From Tipula vernalis (taxonomy: Eukaryota > Arthropoda > Insecta > Diptera > Tipulidae): a stretch of 64,000 nucleotides of DNA. The notes below the pieces were generated by a model. That model searched no databases and was not told the DNA's origin. It was given only the letters and a program-made list of their open reading frames with translations. The translations under genes were made by a program, and so were the position numbers. Numbering within the stretch: position 1 is the first letter of the stretch; each line of letters begins with the position of its first letter. This document shows, one piece after another, positions 43,803-54,843 of the stretch. The stretch lies in NCBI GenBank assembly GCA_958295665.1, contig OY282560.1:99983930-100047929 (forward strand), in the 5' to 3' direction.

Positions 43803-44653
43803 CTGTAATGGAGATATAGACAATTTATTTTAATAAAATTTAGAATTTTTGTTGTGGAAAATTTTCGAAGGGGTTGACAATGCGAATAAATATTTTTTGT
43901 AATATTATGCCGGCAACGACAAACAACCGTTACAAGCGTTTTACAAAAACAAGAATTCTAAAAGCACATACGATTTTGAATGCTCTCAATTTCAAAAATG
44001 TTCTCCTAAAAAATTCAAATTTTAGACTTTTGCTCTTATGTCTGTTGGCCACAGAAATTTAAAAGCTTAACGTAAGCACGTATTAAGTGCGATTTAGTGG
44101 TGATTTCAAGTGTTTTCGATTACAGTTTTGTTCCTTTCTGTTAAATCTTTATTTTTCTCTCAGTGTAATTTACTCTGTTTCATTATTTTACTAGTCTATT
44201 TAAAGAGTTTTATTTTTATATTTTTTGTTATTACAGTGAAATTTTCCACATTTTTTGAAAGTGGGCTATTTTGCAGTTTGAGCCATAAGATTTTTTTACA
44301 ATAATTTTAATTTAGCTGTATTAAGACTGTGTCCGAAACCTGTGACAAATATTTTTTAGTACTAATTTTTGACATTTATTTGAAAAAACCTCACACACCC
44401 AATTTATCACAGTAAATTGCTATGGTAATTTTTGATGTAGTCACCTTGGCGTTTTTTTTAAAGAAATTGATTTTCCTCGATCAGTCTGTTCACACCATGG
44501 ATACAGCGCTTAGAAACACTGCAACAGTCGCACCACAGACGTAATATATCCAGACGAATTATTAACGAATAAAGACGTGGTTTTCATCAAAATGACTGAT
44601 AATTAGACAAGGCCTCGACAATTGTAGTGAGAAACCTTTATCGAGTATAATAT

Positions 44654-45152
44654 TGTTACGTTTTTGCCTTGTCAATCAAGGTTCGTATCACTGGATTGTG
44701 AATAATATAAACTCAATTCAATTTATCACCAACGAATTTATTTATTTGACAAAATTTATTACAACACAGTTTATCAATAAAAATTCACAAAATCACTTTA
44801 TATAAATTATTCTTAAATTTTACTGATCACTTTTACTTTATTTATCGCACTACAACACTTTTTAAATCACTTTTTAATTCCTTTTAATCTTTATACTATC
44901 GCTTACCAAATATTACTAATAATCTTATAAGTTTACCCTATCGCGTTCCAAATACGAATAATCTAATTCGATCTTGTTCGCCTTTTTATATACACAAACC
45001 AAACTTTTCGAAAGCTCATGATTTTTGTAGTTAGAATAGCGTAGAAACATTACGTAACAATTTTTATCATGGAAAATTCCATTTTAGAACAGTTTAACAT
45101 TGAGCTATTAATTTTAACTTATTCTATTACACACTAGGTGTCACCGTCACAT
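44654..45152 (-). repeat. Isolated Gypsy LTR (solo LTR)
   Basis: On minus it starts TGTGACGGTGAC and ends AACGTAACA, matching the LTRs of the Gypsy element at 54844-60296 along its length, including the TATATAAAAAGGCGAAC promoter stretch. No gag or pol is attached. The flanks ATAA (before) and ATAT (after) could be a mutated 4-bp duplication. Recombination between two LTRs normally leaves such a remnant. Confidence 0.85.
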
Positions 45153-45292
45153 TATTATTTGGTTCCAATTGGAATTCAAATATACTGCATTCAAAATGTA
45201 ATTTAATTACAAAATCTTTCGAATAAAAGTGATTTCCTGGGAAAATAAGACCATTCAGAGGCAATACTAGTGGAATTTAGTCAAAATAATAT

Positions 45293-45835
45293 AAGGACCA
45301 TAAGAAAATGAATCCAAATCACTGGCAAGTGGCGTAAATGACATTTAACAATTTTTAGTCTTAATCGCCAGAAAAAATGTCTAGTTTAAATTAATTCCTG
45401 GTTTAAGAAATAGTTAATCGGGATAATGGACAACAGTTTTAAGCAGCTACTACATGTACTATCAGATTCCTAGTTCAAATCTCTAGAAGTTTGTGTTAAC
45501 GGTCAATGAACGATATCAGACGAAATCTTAATTCGTACCTAAAGTTTCCAGGCTAATTTATTCCCTTGGATAGGTGGTATTTCTTTACTCGATGGAAGGA
45601 GTAGTAGGTCAGCTACTACATGTACTATCGGAAAGTGAATTCAAATCTCTGGCAAGTGGTGCTAAGGCCCATTTATCAGTTTCAGCTAAAATCTCAATAC
45701 CTAGAGTTTCCAAACTAATTTTTTACCCTGGATAAGGGGTATGTTTTTTGGCTCGATGAACGGAGTAGTAGACTATCGGAAAGTGAATTCAAATCTCTGA
45801 CAAGGAGTGCTAAGGCCAATTTATCAGTTTCATAT
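45293..45835. repeat. Minisatellite in the inverted-repeat arm, about 165-bp units
   Basis: Four diverged units start near 45293, 45458, 45624 and 45772. They share ACTATCGGAAAGTGAATTC, CAAATCTCTGGCAAGTGGTGC and TTTATCAGTTTCA. The spacings are about 165, 166 and 148 bp. The mirror copy lies at about 54150-54700. Confidence 0.75.
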
Positions 45836-46220
45836 CCATATTCATCAATAATTATTTATATTTTCTAATTGCTGGGTTCCATTTAACGTGGCAAAGTATA
45901 CACAAGTATTTCTGACTGCACGCAGCTACTCTTGCTAAATTTTATGAGTAGTTTGCTTTTTGAATTTATGGCGATTTCGTTACCAGAATTTTAGTACAAC
46001 TAATTCATATTATTTAATGCAATAATAATGTTTAAAAACAAAATTTTAATGCAATAATAATGTTACGTAATTAATTATTAATTATTTAAAAAATCAAGCC
46101 TCAGACATTTTTACAAAAGTAAAACACACCCTAACAGAGATGTCACCATATCGACATATTATAGACACATTTTTTTTTGATTCCATAAAACAAACAAATG
46201 TATATTAACTTGTATGTGAT

Positions 46221-46285
46221 AAGATAGACGAGGTAGTAACGTGATAGAGTGGAGTGAAGAAGGTCTGGAGTTCGAATCTAAGCAA
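46221..46285 (+). repeat. tRNA-like module 1 (left arm)
   Basis: GACGAGGTAGTAACGTGATA followed by TGGAGTTCGAATCTAAGC (B-box-like, 46266-46283) resembles the two internal promoter boxes of a tRNA at normal spacing. It does not fold as an intact tRNA by eye. It is mirrored at about 53640-53705. Confidence 0.5.
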
Positions 46286-46444
46286 AGCCAACGAAAAATT
46301 TGTTTTTAGATGAACAATTTTTAATTTTGGGTATAATCCGAGAAGATTAATCGGGATCGAGATCGCTACAAAAAAATATTTGGTATAAAATTCGTGGAAA
46401 TAAAAAAAAGAAAATCAAATTTTTGCTTAAAAAAAATAAAATCG

Positions 46445-46515
46445 GAAGTTTGAAGGATCGAACTCCAAACCTTTCGCACGACACTCCTTCATCGTACCAC
46501 CCAACCACTCATCTA
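46445..46515 (-). repeat. tRNA-like module 2 (left arm)
   Basis: On minus, GATGAGTGGTTGGGTGGTAC is followed by AAGGTTTGGAGTTCGATCC, an A-box/B-box arrangement like tRNA-Ser or tRNA-Leu. The mirror copy at 53414-53478 keeps GATGAGTGGTAAGATGAAGG and GGTTTGGAGTTCGATTC. Confidence 0.5.
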
Positions 46516-46627
46516 TACATAATTTCCACTTAGTTTTTCGTTTAAATACTGATAAATTCGGACTTGGTGAAAAATCGCATACAAATTTTTGTTATTTTAC
46601 CAGGCGAACAGAATTTAAAAAACAACA

Positions 46628-47290
46628 TAATTGTCAGCAACGTGACATTATTTTGTATCAAAGCGTGCCACTTCAAGTTATGTGACACTTGAACATACAA
46701 AATAAAGTCATATTACTGACAATTCTACCTTCTTGTAATTTCTGTTCGCCTGTTAAAATGACAAAAATTTTTTGCGATTTTTGATGAAAATTTTTTTTTT
46801 TTTTTTAAATTTCGGCTCACCTGGTAAATAAAAATTAACTTTTTTTAATTAAAAAGGCAATCAATAACTCTAGCCACCCAAATAGAAAATTTGGAGTATT
46901 TTATTACAATAAAAAATCCTTCAGCCCGCGAGGATCGAACTATTACCATAAAAGAGCAGATTAAAACCATAGAGGTTTCTCGAGTTCGATCCCCGCACCT
47001 GAAGAAATTTTTTTTTGTAATAAAAATCTCTAAATTTTCTATTTGGGTGGTTGCCTAGAGGTGCCTTTTAAAAAAAGTTTATTTTTATTTACCAGGTAAG
47101 CAGAAATTAAAAAAAAAAATTTTTTTTTTTCATCAAAAATCGCAAAAATTTTTTGTCATTTTAACAGGCGAACAGAAATTACAAGAAGGTAGAATTGTCA
47201 GTAATATGACTTTATTTTGTATGTTCAAGTGTCACATAACTTGAAGTGGCACGCTTTGATACAAAATAATGTCACGTTGCTGATAATTGT
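46628..47290. repeat. Palindrome of about 660 bp
   Basis: 46628-46943 is the inverse of 46978-47290. Examples are GTCAGCAACGTGACATTATT near the left end with its complement near 47265-47284, and TTACCAGGYGARC-type blocks. The centre (46944-46977) is a short loop. Each arm has one T-arm-like GGATCGAAC / GTTCGATCC (46932-46940, 46983-46993). It lies between the left inverted-repeat arm and the BEL 5' region. Confidence 0.8.
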
Positions 47291-48236
47291 TTACAGCGAT
47301 TCCTGAAAACAAAACAAAAACAACACAAAGTATCAAGTTATTAAAAAAAAAAAAAATAAAATAAAACAAAACTTATCTGAGACGAGAAACAGCTGATTGA
47401 ATTAACGAGCAATTATAACAAAATAATTTTACAAAATTGTTAACATTATATAATAGTTTCGAATCAAAATTGGTGTTATTATTATCACAATAATGTTGAT
47501 TCTCAATTAAATTGATTAATTAATTGTTTCAATATCACAATATTAAAACTAATTTCATTTTGTAAACAAACACTGCGAAAATAAGTACATATTTATTCGT
47601 TTTGACAATTCGTAATTATTTGGGATTCTCAAACTTTATTTGATTAAAAAATTATGTAAGCCAGTTAGGGAAACCTTTCTCTATTAGATGGCACTGATGT
47701 ACTTAATTTCAAAAAAGTGTAAGCTGCTTAAGTTTAATTGTAAAGTAAAATTAAGATTATAATATGTAAACCAGCTTTTTATAGCATGTCAAAAAACTGG
47801 TAATAAAATAATCTTACAGCTAAAAAATAAATATATACAATTTTTTTATTCATTCTCAACTGTAAACTAGACGAATAAAGTGTGAATTAACAAATAAAAT
47901 ATATACTGCAAATTTTTATTTTATCTACCGGAATTAATTGGACACGAGAGTAATAATATAACGATATTTTTTTGGAAACATACATCAATTTGGACACGGG
48001 AAACAGCTATCGACATTTATTGAACACTTGGAAAATTCACCTGGATACGAGACACTTTTAACTGAAGAATAATTTATTGGCGAACGAGAACGCATATACA
48101 ACAAAGCGGAGAAAATTACTTCGTACTAAATAAGGCAATTGAATTTGGACGGTGATTGTGCTGATTTATGACAATATATGGCGAACCGGAATCAACACAG
48201 AAAATCAAATTCAACCCATTTAGTTGGCATTTTACA

Positions 48237-48257
48237 TGGTCCTTCGAGCCGGATTGG
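48237..48257 (+). promoter_or_regulatory. Primer-binding site of the BEL element
   Basis: TGGTCCTTCGAGCCGGATTGG lies immediately 3' of TTTACA. The same core occurs in the BEL fragment at 38340-38385 on minus. Confidence 0.75.
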
Positions 48258-48421
48258 CACAAAAACAACAATTTAAAGAGTGAGTAAATTATATACAATT
48301 AAAAGTATTTAATTAACAAAGTGTATACCAGTGAATAGAGATTTTGTGTACCTTTAACCGTTATTGTGATCGTGATTTCTGGAATATTAGGTGCAAGTGT
48401 TAATAAACTTCGAGAACCATA

Positions 48422-50662
48422 ATGGCGGATTTAAGAGGGCTAAAACGTGTTTTAAAGAATCTAGAATATGTCAGTGGTAAAGCTGATAGATTCACTACCA
48501 AAACGAGTGTTAATGAGATAAAAGCGTGCCTGGCTATTTTAAGTGATGAGTGGAAAGATTTTCAAAACATTGAAAGTTCACTTGGCGAAAAAGTTAGTGA
48601 TGTTCAACTAGAAATAGTGAATAAAATTGAAACGGTACATCTTGCAGTAAGACAAGTTTTATACAATTACGAGAAAGGATGGGAAAGCGAAAATGCACGA
48701 GGAAACACAACCATGGATGATTTAATGGCAAATCAAACACAATTTGTACAAGAATTGGCGAATATGAATAAACGTGACAGTGAAGTGAAATTACCTCGTG
48801 TAAACATACCACCCTTTTCGGGGAACTATTCCGAGTTTCCTTCTTTTAAAGATCTTTTCGAGGCCTCAATTGACAAAAACGCGATTATGCCCAATGTACA
48901 TAAATTACAATATTTGAAATGTTTATTAAAAGGAGAAGCTTTCGCTTTGATAAAGCATTTAACGGTAACCGATGCCAATTATACGCAAGCATGGGACAAA
49001 ATTAAATAAAGCATTTAACGGTAACCGATGCCAATTATACGCAAGCATGGGACAAAATTAAAGAAAGATACAATAAGCCAAAGCATGTGATTTTTACTTT
49101 GTTGAAACAATTTATGGATCACCCGACATTGCAGCAAAGCACGGCCAAGGGTCTTCGTCATCTCACTGACGTGTCTGACGAAGTTATTCGTGGTCTAGAA
49201 GTTCTTGGAGAACAAGCGGAGCAACGAGATCCGTGGCTAATTAATATACATATTAGTGAATAAATTGGATGCAGAATCGAGAGAAGCATGGGCACATGAT
49301 TCGACTAATGAAGATTTTCCATCACTAGAAGTTTTTTTTAAATTTTTAAATAAGAGAAGTGACGCATTGGAGTGCCTTACATCTTCACAAAAACCAAAAG
49401 CATCAGTACCCAAGAAGATAGGTGCAATGGTAACACAAGCTGCAGTTAATATTTCATGCCCACTGTGTTCAAGTGATCACTATTTAGGTAGATGTCAAAA
49501 ATTTCTGGAATTATCTAGTAACGAGCGCAAGGAACTGGTCGCAAATAAACGATTATGTTTTAATTGTTTGTCTTCCACACATCAAGCTATAGCATGTCGA
49601 TCTAAATATTCATGCCGCATATGCAAACGCAAGCATCATGTTACTTTGCACCCTGATCCAACGGCAGATTCAAACAATGATATTCAGAAGCAGAACGAAC
49701 TTGGAACTTCGGATTCCAATAAACCATCAGGTTCTGCTGTGTATGTTGCGGTAAAAAAAGGAGAGAGCTCAACCAATTTATTTCAAGCGATTTTACCCAC
49801 GGCGATAGTTTTAGTTGAGGATAAATTTGGTCAATCGCACAAATGTAGAGCATTACTGGATTCTGGTTCTCAATCGTCCTTTGTTTCTGAAAATTGTGCT
49901 CAAAGGTTACGATTAAGGCGTGGGAAGGCGAATATTAACATCACAGGTTTGACATCTGGGAATCTGACTTCAAGAGGCAAATCCACACTGGTATTGAGAT
50001 CAATGTACCACCCCAATATAAAAACTATTTTGGAGGCTCTAATAATCAAACAATTACCTACTCAAATTCCAAAAGCGAATATTTGCCTTGAAAATAAAAA
50101 TCTGATCAAAGACTTCAACTTGGCCGATCCGTATTTTGATACACCAGCCTCGATTGATCTGTTGATTGGCGCAGATACATTTTTTGACATTTTGGAAAAT
50201 CAACAAAGACGTTTCAATTCACTAATTTTGCACAAAACTGTATTTGGATGGGTAGTTTCGGAACAACCGCGAACAGCAGAGATCGAGAGCACTGAAGTAT
50301 TCACCACAATTACAGAAGAAAATTTGAATTTGGATCATTCGTTGAAAAAATTTTGGGAAATTGAGGGCATCCCTGATACTGACAAAATTACTCCCGAGGA
50401 AAGGGAGTGCGAGAATTTTTATGTGGACACATACGAGAGAAGAGAAGATGGACGATACATAGTAAAACTACCGTTCAAAAAGAATTCCGGCAAGTTAGGT
50501 GAATCATTAAATGCGGCAACTATACGATTTCGCTCACTCGAACGAAAATTATTAGCAAGTTCTGACTTACGAGATGAATACATCGAGCAAATGAGGCAAT
50601 ATATCACTCTGGGACATATGATAGAAGTACCGATGAAGTACCGATGCAGCAGCTTGCAATAG
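48422..50662 (+). pseudogene. BEL/Pao gag and protease, broken
   Basis: ATG at 48422 opens gag (MADLRGLKRVLKNLEYVSGK). The VNIPPFSGNYSEFPSFKDLF block is typical of BEL gag. A 56-bp tandem duplication (48951-49006 repeated from 49007) adds a stop and shifts frame. The frame resumes at about 49256 with zinc knuckles (CPLCSSDHYLGRC, CFNCLSSTHQAIAC, CRICKRKHHVTLH) and the aspartic protease ALLDSGSQSSFVSENC (about 49852). The next segment leads into RT (FEIEGIPD-like, YIVKLPFK, ATIRFRSLERKL, GHMIEVP). The frame stops at 50662, where most of RT is missing. Confidence 0.85.
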
Positions 50663-53286
50663 ACTCAAAGGATGAAGAGATTAAAAAACACATATTCAAT
50701 GATTTTTATGTTGACGACCTATTGACAGGAAGCGATAATGTAGAGGAAGCCATGAAATTAAAGGCGAGAATAACGAAGGTGTTAGCGAAAGGCGGGTTTT
50801 GTTTGAGGAAATGGAAGTCAAATATAATTTCTTTGTCTGAAACAGCCAACCAGATATCCGTGAGTGACATATGTAGTGACAACACCTCTACTATCAAAAC
50901 CCTCGGTTTACAATGGCATCCAATGAGAGATATTTTCACATTTAAAATACAAGCAAAACGAGATGGTGCGATCACTAAAAGAAAAATTATATCAGAATCC
51001 TCACGCATATTTGATCCGCTTGGCTTCCTATCCCCATCCATTATACTCTTAAAAATTTTGTTTCAGAAACTATGGGTCTTAAAGTTAGGCTGGGATGACA
51101 AGTTGCCGTACGAAATTGAAGATCAGTATCAGCAAATCCGAAATCAATTTATACATTTTGAGAGTATCAGTATTCCGAGATTTACTAATCATCAAGGCCA
51201 AGTACAAATACATGGTTTTTCAGACGTAAGTGAGGTAGCCTACTGTGCGGTCGTATACAGTAGAACGGTTTGCGAGGATGGAAGCATTACCACGCAACTA
51301 TTGACTTCGAAAACAAAGGTTGCTCCCATCAAGAAAATTTCTTTACCACGGTTAGAATTGTGTGCAGCTCATCTATTAACAAAATTAATGTCGTCAGTGA
51401 GAGAAGCACTTAAGATTGAAGCTCGATATTACGCATGGACGGATTCAGCGATAGTACTGGCCTGGCTTTCTAAGTATCCTATACATTGGGAAACATTCGT
51501 TGCCAATCGGACCAGTCAAATTTTGGAGAGTTTTCCCCGCGGTCATTGGGCGCACGTGAAATCTAAGGATAATCCTGCAGACCATGGTTCCAGAGGTATT
51601 GTACCGGTGAAGATGGTCGATCTTACACAATGGTGGAGGGGTCCTGAATGGCTTATCCAACCAGAAACGGCATGGCCAATAAATGATGTGACAGATGACA
51701 TTCGTGATATTGATCTAGATATAGAACGTAGTAAAGCAGTGATAGCATTGCCAGCTGTTGTGTTACTGGGCGAAAGTGATCAACAGTATGACTATTCATG
51801 GATGGAAGCACTTTTTGAAAGAGAATTTAGACTACAGAAGATATTTAGGGTGATTGCATACATGTTGAGATATATAAACGCTCTTAGAAAACCTAAGGTA
51901 TTTATAACAACTCAGCTGACAGCTACGGAAATCACCAAAGCTAAAATAAAGTGTATCATGTGGGCTCAGGGAATAGAGTTTGACGAAGACATCCAAAGCT
52001 TACGGCAATACAAAAGGGTCAATAATAAGTCGAGGCTCCTATCGTTGGCTCCTTTTCTAGACGAAGATGGAATTCTAAGGGTGGGTGGCAGATTACAAAA
52101 CTCAGTTTGTGAATTTGATAGTAAGCATCCTATAATATTGGCTTCGAAACACATATTTACGACCAGAGTAATCTGGGATATCCATTTGTCAAAACTGCAT
52201 GCTGGTCCAACGCGTACATCAAATTACATAAGGCAGAAATATTGGGTGATTAATGGACGAAGCAGGATTCGAAGTGTCCTAAAGAAATGTGTCATCTGTA
52301 CGAGATATGCAGCGAGAACTACAAAGCAAATGATGGGAAATTTGCCAGCCGCAAGAGTCATTCCAACAAGGCCATTTGAGAAATGTGGCATTGACTTTGC
52401 GGGACCAATATACTTAACAACGAGAAAAGGGAGAGGACGTACAAGTTTAATAAAGGGCTATATATGTATATTTGTCTGCCTATCAGTGAAAGCAATTCAT
52501 ATTGAGGGTGTGACTGACTTAACGAGTGAAGCTTTCTTGGCAGCCTTAAAACGTTTTACTGCCAGAAGAGGGCTCTCAAAGCATATCTACACGGATAATG
52601 GCTCCAACTTCATCGGTGCACGACGCATTCTTGAGCAAGCATGTAAGTTGATAAGGAATATTAATAATGATTATATTATTACAGAATTTCTGAGCCAAAA
52701 TAGCATAGAGTGGCATTTTATTCCACCATCATCTCCCCATTTTGGTGGACTGTGGGAGGCCGCGGTTAAATCGTTAAAAAATCATCTACTCAAAGCCACG
52801 CATAATATCAACCTCACATTTGAAGAGATGGTGACTCTCCTTTGCCAAATAGAAAACATATTGAATTCGCCTCCGCTTTACACTTCTTCAAACAACGACG
52901 ATTATGAAGTATTGACACCGGCGCATTTTTTAATCGGAACAACAACAGCATCTATTCCAGAACCAAGTATTGATATGCCAGAAAATCGATTATCCAGATG
53001 GCAACTAATACAAAATAGAGTACAGTCATTTTGGAAAAGGTATTATTTGGAATATCTGAACAATATCCAGCAACGTCACAAATGGCAGAAGATTGAGGAG
53101 AACATCAAAGAGAGTGACGTAGTATTGATAAAAGAAGATAATACTCCGGCATGTAAATGGCCACTCGGTCGTGTTATTCAAGTACATCCTGGACCAGATG
53201 GATTAGTGAGGGCTGTAACACTAAAAACAGCAACATCAACATTTCAACGTCCTGTGGTGAAATTATGTAAATTGCCTGTGGGTTAA
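50644..53286 (+). CDS. BEL/Pao pol 3' part: RT end, RNase H, integrase, 880 codons open
   Basis: The frame starts inside RT at QQLAIDSKDE and contains NDFYVDDLLTG, the YVDD catalytic box. RNase H blocks follow (IHGFSDVSEVAYCAVVYSR, TSKTKVAPIKKISLPRLELC, YAWTDSAIVLAWL, KDNPADHGSRG). The integrase has HxxxH..CxxC text (LHAGPTRTSNYIRQKYWVI, CVICTRYAA), then GIDFAGPIYL, YTDNGSNFIGA and HFGGLWEAAVKSLKNHL, giving a complete D-D-E. It ends RPVVKLCKLPVG. The fingers and first palm aspartate of RT are deleted upstream. The 11-base AAGTACCGATG repeated at 50633-50646 marks the deletion point. The first Met is not a natural start. Confidence 0.88.
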   Translation: MQQLAIDSKDEEIKKHIFNDFYVDDLLTGSDNVEEAMKLKARITKVLAKGGFCLRKWKSNIISLSETANQISVSDICSDNTSTIKTLGLQWHPMRDIFTFKIQAKRDGAITKRKIISESSRIFDPLGFLSPSIILLKILFQKLWVLKLGWDDKLPYEIEDQYQQIRNQFIHFESISIPRFTNHQGQVQIHGFSDVSEVAYCAVVYSRTVCEDGSITTQLLTSKTKVAPIKKISLPRLELCAAHLLTKLMSSVREALKIEARYYAWTDSAIVLAWLSKYPIHWETFVANRTSQILESFPRGHWAHVKSKDNPADHGSRGIVPVKMVDLTQWWRGPEWLIQPETAWPINDVTDDIRDIDLDIERSKAVIALPAVVLLGESDQQYDYSWMEALFEREFRLQKIFRVIAYMLRYINALRKPKVFITTQLTATEITKAKIKCIMWAQGIEFDEDIQSLRQYKRVNNKSRLLSLAPFLDEDGILRVGGRLQNSVCEFDSKHPIILASKHIFTTRVIWDIHLSKLHAGPTRTSNYIRQKYWVINGRSRIRSVLKKCVICTRYAARTTKQMMGNLPAARVIPTRPFEKCGIDFAGPIYLTTRKGRGRTSLIKGYICIFVCLSVKAIHIEGVTDLTSEAFLAALKRFTARRGLSKHIYTDNGSNFIGARRILEQACKLIRNINNDYIITEFLSQNSIEWHFIPPSSPHFGGLWEAAVKSLKNHLLKATHNINLTFEEMVTLLCQIENILNSPPLYTSSNNDDYEVLTPAHFLIGTTTASIPEPSIDMPENRLSRWQLIQNRVQSFWKRYYLEYLNNIQQRHKWQKIEENIKESDVVLIKEDNTPACKWPLGRVIQVHPGPDGLVRAVTLKTATSTFQRPVVKLCKLPVG

Positions 53287-53299
53287 CGACAGGTTCGTT

Positions 53300-54843
53300 C
53301 GATGTTGTTTTTTAAATTCTGTTCGCCTGGTAAAATAACAAAAATTTGTATGCGATTTTTCACTAAGTCCGAATTTATCAGTATTTAAACGAAAAACTAA
53401 GTGGATAATTATGTATAGATGAGTGGTAAGATGAAGGAGTGTTGTGCGAAAGGTTTGGAGTTCGATTCTTCAAACGTTCGACTTAATTTTTTTTTAAGCA
53501 AAAATTTGATTTTTTTTTTTATTTCCACGAATTTTATACCAAATTTTTTTTTTTGTAGCGATCTCGATCCCGATTATTCTTCCCGGATTATCCCCAATTC
53601 AAAATTGTTCATCTAAAAACAAATTTTTCGTTGGCTTTGCTTAGATTCGAACTCCAGACCTTCTTCACTCCTCTCTATCACCTTACTACCTCGTCTATCT
53701 CATCATATACAAGTTAATATACATTTGTTTGTTTTATGCAATCAAAAAAAAATGTGTCTATAATATGTTGATATGGTGACATCTCTGTTAGGGCATATGT
53801 ACTACATTTACTACACAATGTTTCTGCTAAGTGCTGAAATATTTGGTTTTGCTTAAAAGAGGGCGTGTGTTTTACTTTTGTAAAAATGTCTGAAGTTCGA
53901 TTTTTTTAAATAATTTTAATTAATTACGTAACAATATTATTGCATTAAAATAATATGGATTAGTTGTACTAAATATTCTGGTAACGAAATCGCCATAAAT
54001 TCAAAAAGTAAACTACTCATAAAATTTAGCAAGAGTAGCTGCGTGCAGTCAGAAATACTTGTGTGTACTTTCCCACGTTAAATGGAACCCAGAAATTAGA
54101 AAATATAAATAATTATTGATGAATATGGATATGAAACTGATAAATTGGCATTAGCACTCCTTGCCAGAGATTTTAATTCACTTTCCGATAGTCTACTACT
54201 CCATTCATCGAGCCAAAAAACATACCCCTTATCCAGGGGAAAAAATTAGTTTGGAAACTCTAGGTATTGAGATTTTAGCTGAAACTGATAAATGGGCCTT
54301 AGCACCACTTGCCAGAGATTTGAATTCACTTTCCGATAGTACATATAGTAGTTGGCCTACTACTACATCCATCGAGCCCAAAAACTTCCCTCTATCCAGG
54401 GAATAAATTCGTCTGGAAACTTTAGGTGCTAATTTTTCGACTGAAATCGTTCATTGACCGTTAATACCTACTACTAGATATTTGAACTTGGGATCCGATA
54501 GTAAATGGAGTAGCTGCTTAAAACTATGGTCCATTATGCCGATTAACTATTTCTTAAACCAGGAATTAATTTAAACTAGACCATTTTTCTGGCAATTAAG
54601 ACTAAAAATTGTTAAATGTCATTTACGCCACTTGCCAGTGATTTGGATTCATTTTCTTATGGTCCTTATACTATTTTAACTAAATTCCACTAATATTGCC
54701 TCTGAATGGTCTTACTTTCACAGGAAATCACTTTTATTCGAAAGATTTTGAAATGAAATTACATTTTTAGTACTAAATATTTCAATATGAATCGTAATTT
54801 TTCCGATTGGAAATTAGTTTAGCAGTGTGAAACTAATACATAT
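53300..54843 (+). repeat. Right arm of a large inverted repeat
   Basis: This is the complementary partner of 45153-46627. It begins ATGTTGTTTTTTAAATTCTG directly after the BEL sequence and runs outward to within about 40 bp of the Gypsy 5' LTR. It carries the same minisatellite and tRNA-like modules in mirror order. Confidence 0.8.

Larger units (their letters stand above)
45153..46627 (-). repeat. Left arm of a large inverted repeat
   Basis: About 1.47 kb pairs with the complement of 53300-54843. Examples are 45247-45360 with 54598-54715, and 46590-46627 with 53300-53340. It contains a minisatellite (45293-45835) and two tRNA-like modules (46221-46285 plus, 46445-46515 minus). Long inverted arms with internal tandem repeats are known from foldback and Galileo-type DNA elements. 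I cannot place this one in a named family. Confidence 0.8.
47291..53299 (+). mobile_element. BEL/Pao LTR retrotransposon, 3' LTR missing
   Basis: The primer-binding site TGGTCCTTCGAGCCGG (48237-48252) follows an LTR end in TTTACA. The 5' LTR should therefore lie within 47291-48236, but its start is uncertain. Gag-pol follows. After the pol stop (53286) only 13 bases remain before the inverted-repeat arm starts, so there is no 3' LTR. The element cannot be complete. Confidence 0.75.

Noticed and set aside
43231..43833. Plus-strand open frame of 200 codons
   Set aside because: It is the mirror of the kinase accessory-domain exon and has no family motifs.
46445..46515. Functional tRNA gene
   Set aside because: The boxes resemble a tRNA, but I cannot fold a full cloverleaf, the copies differ, and they lie in repeat arms. 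It is kept only as a tRNA-like module.
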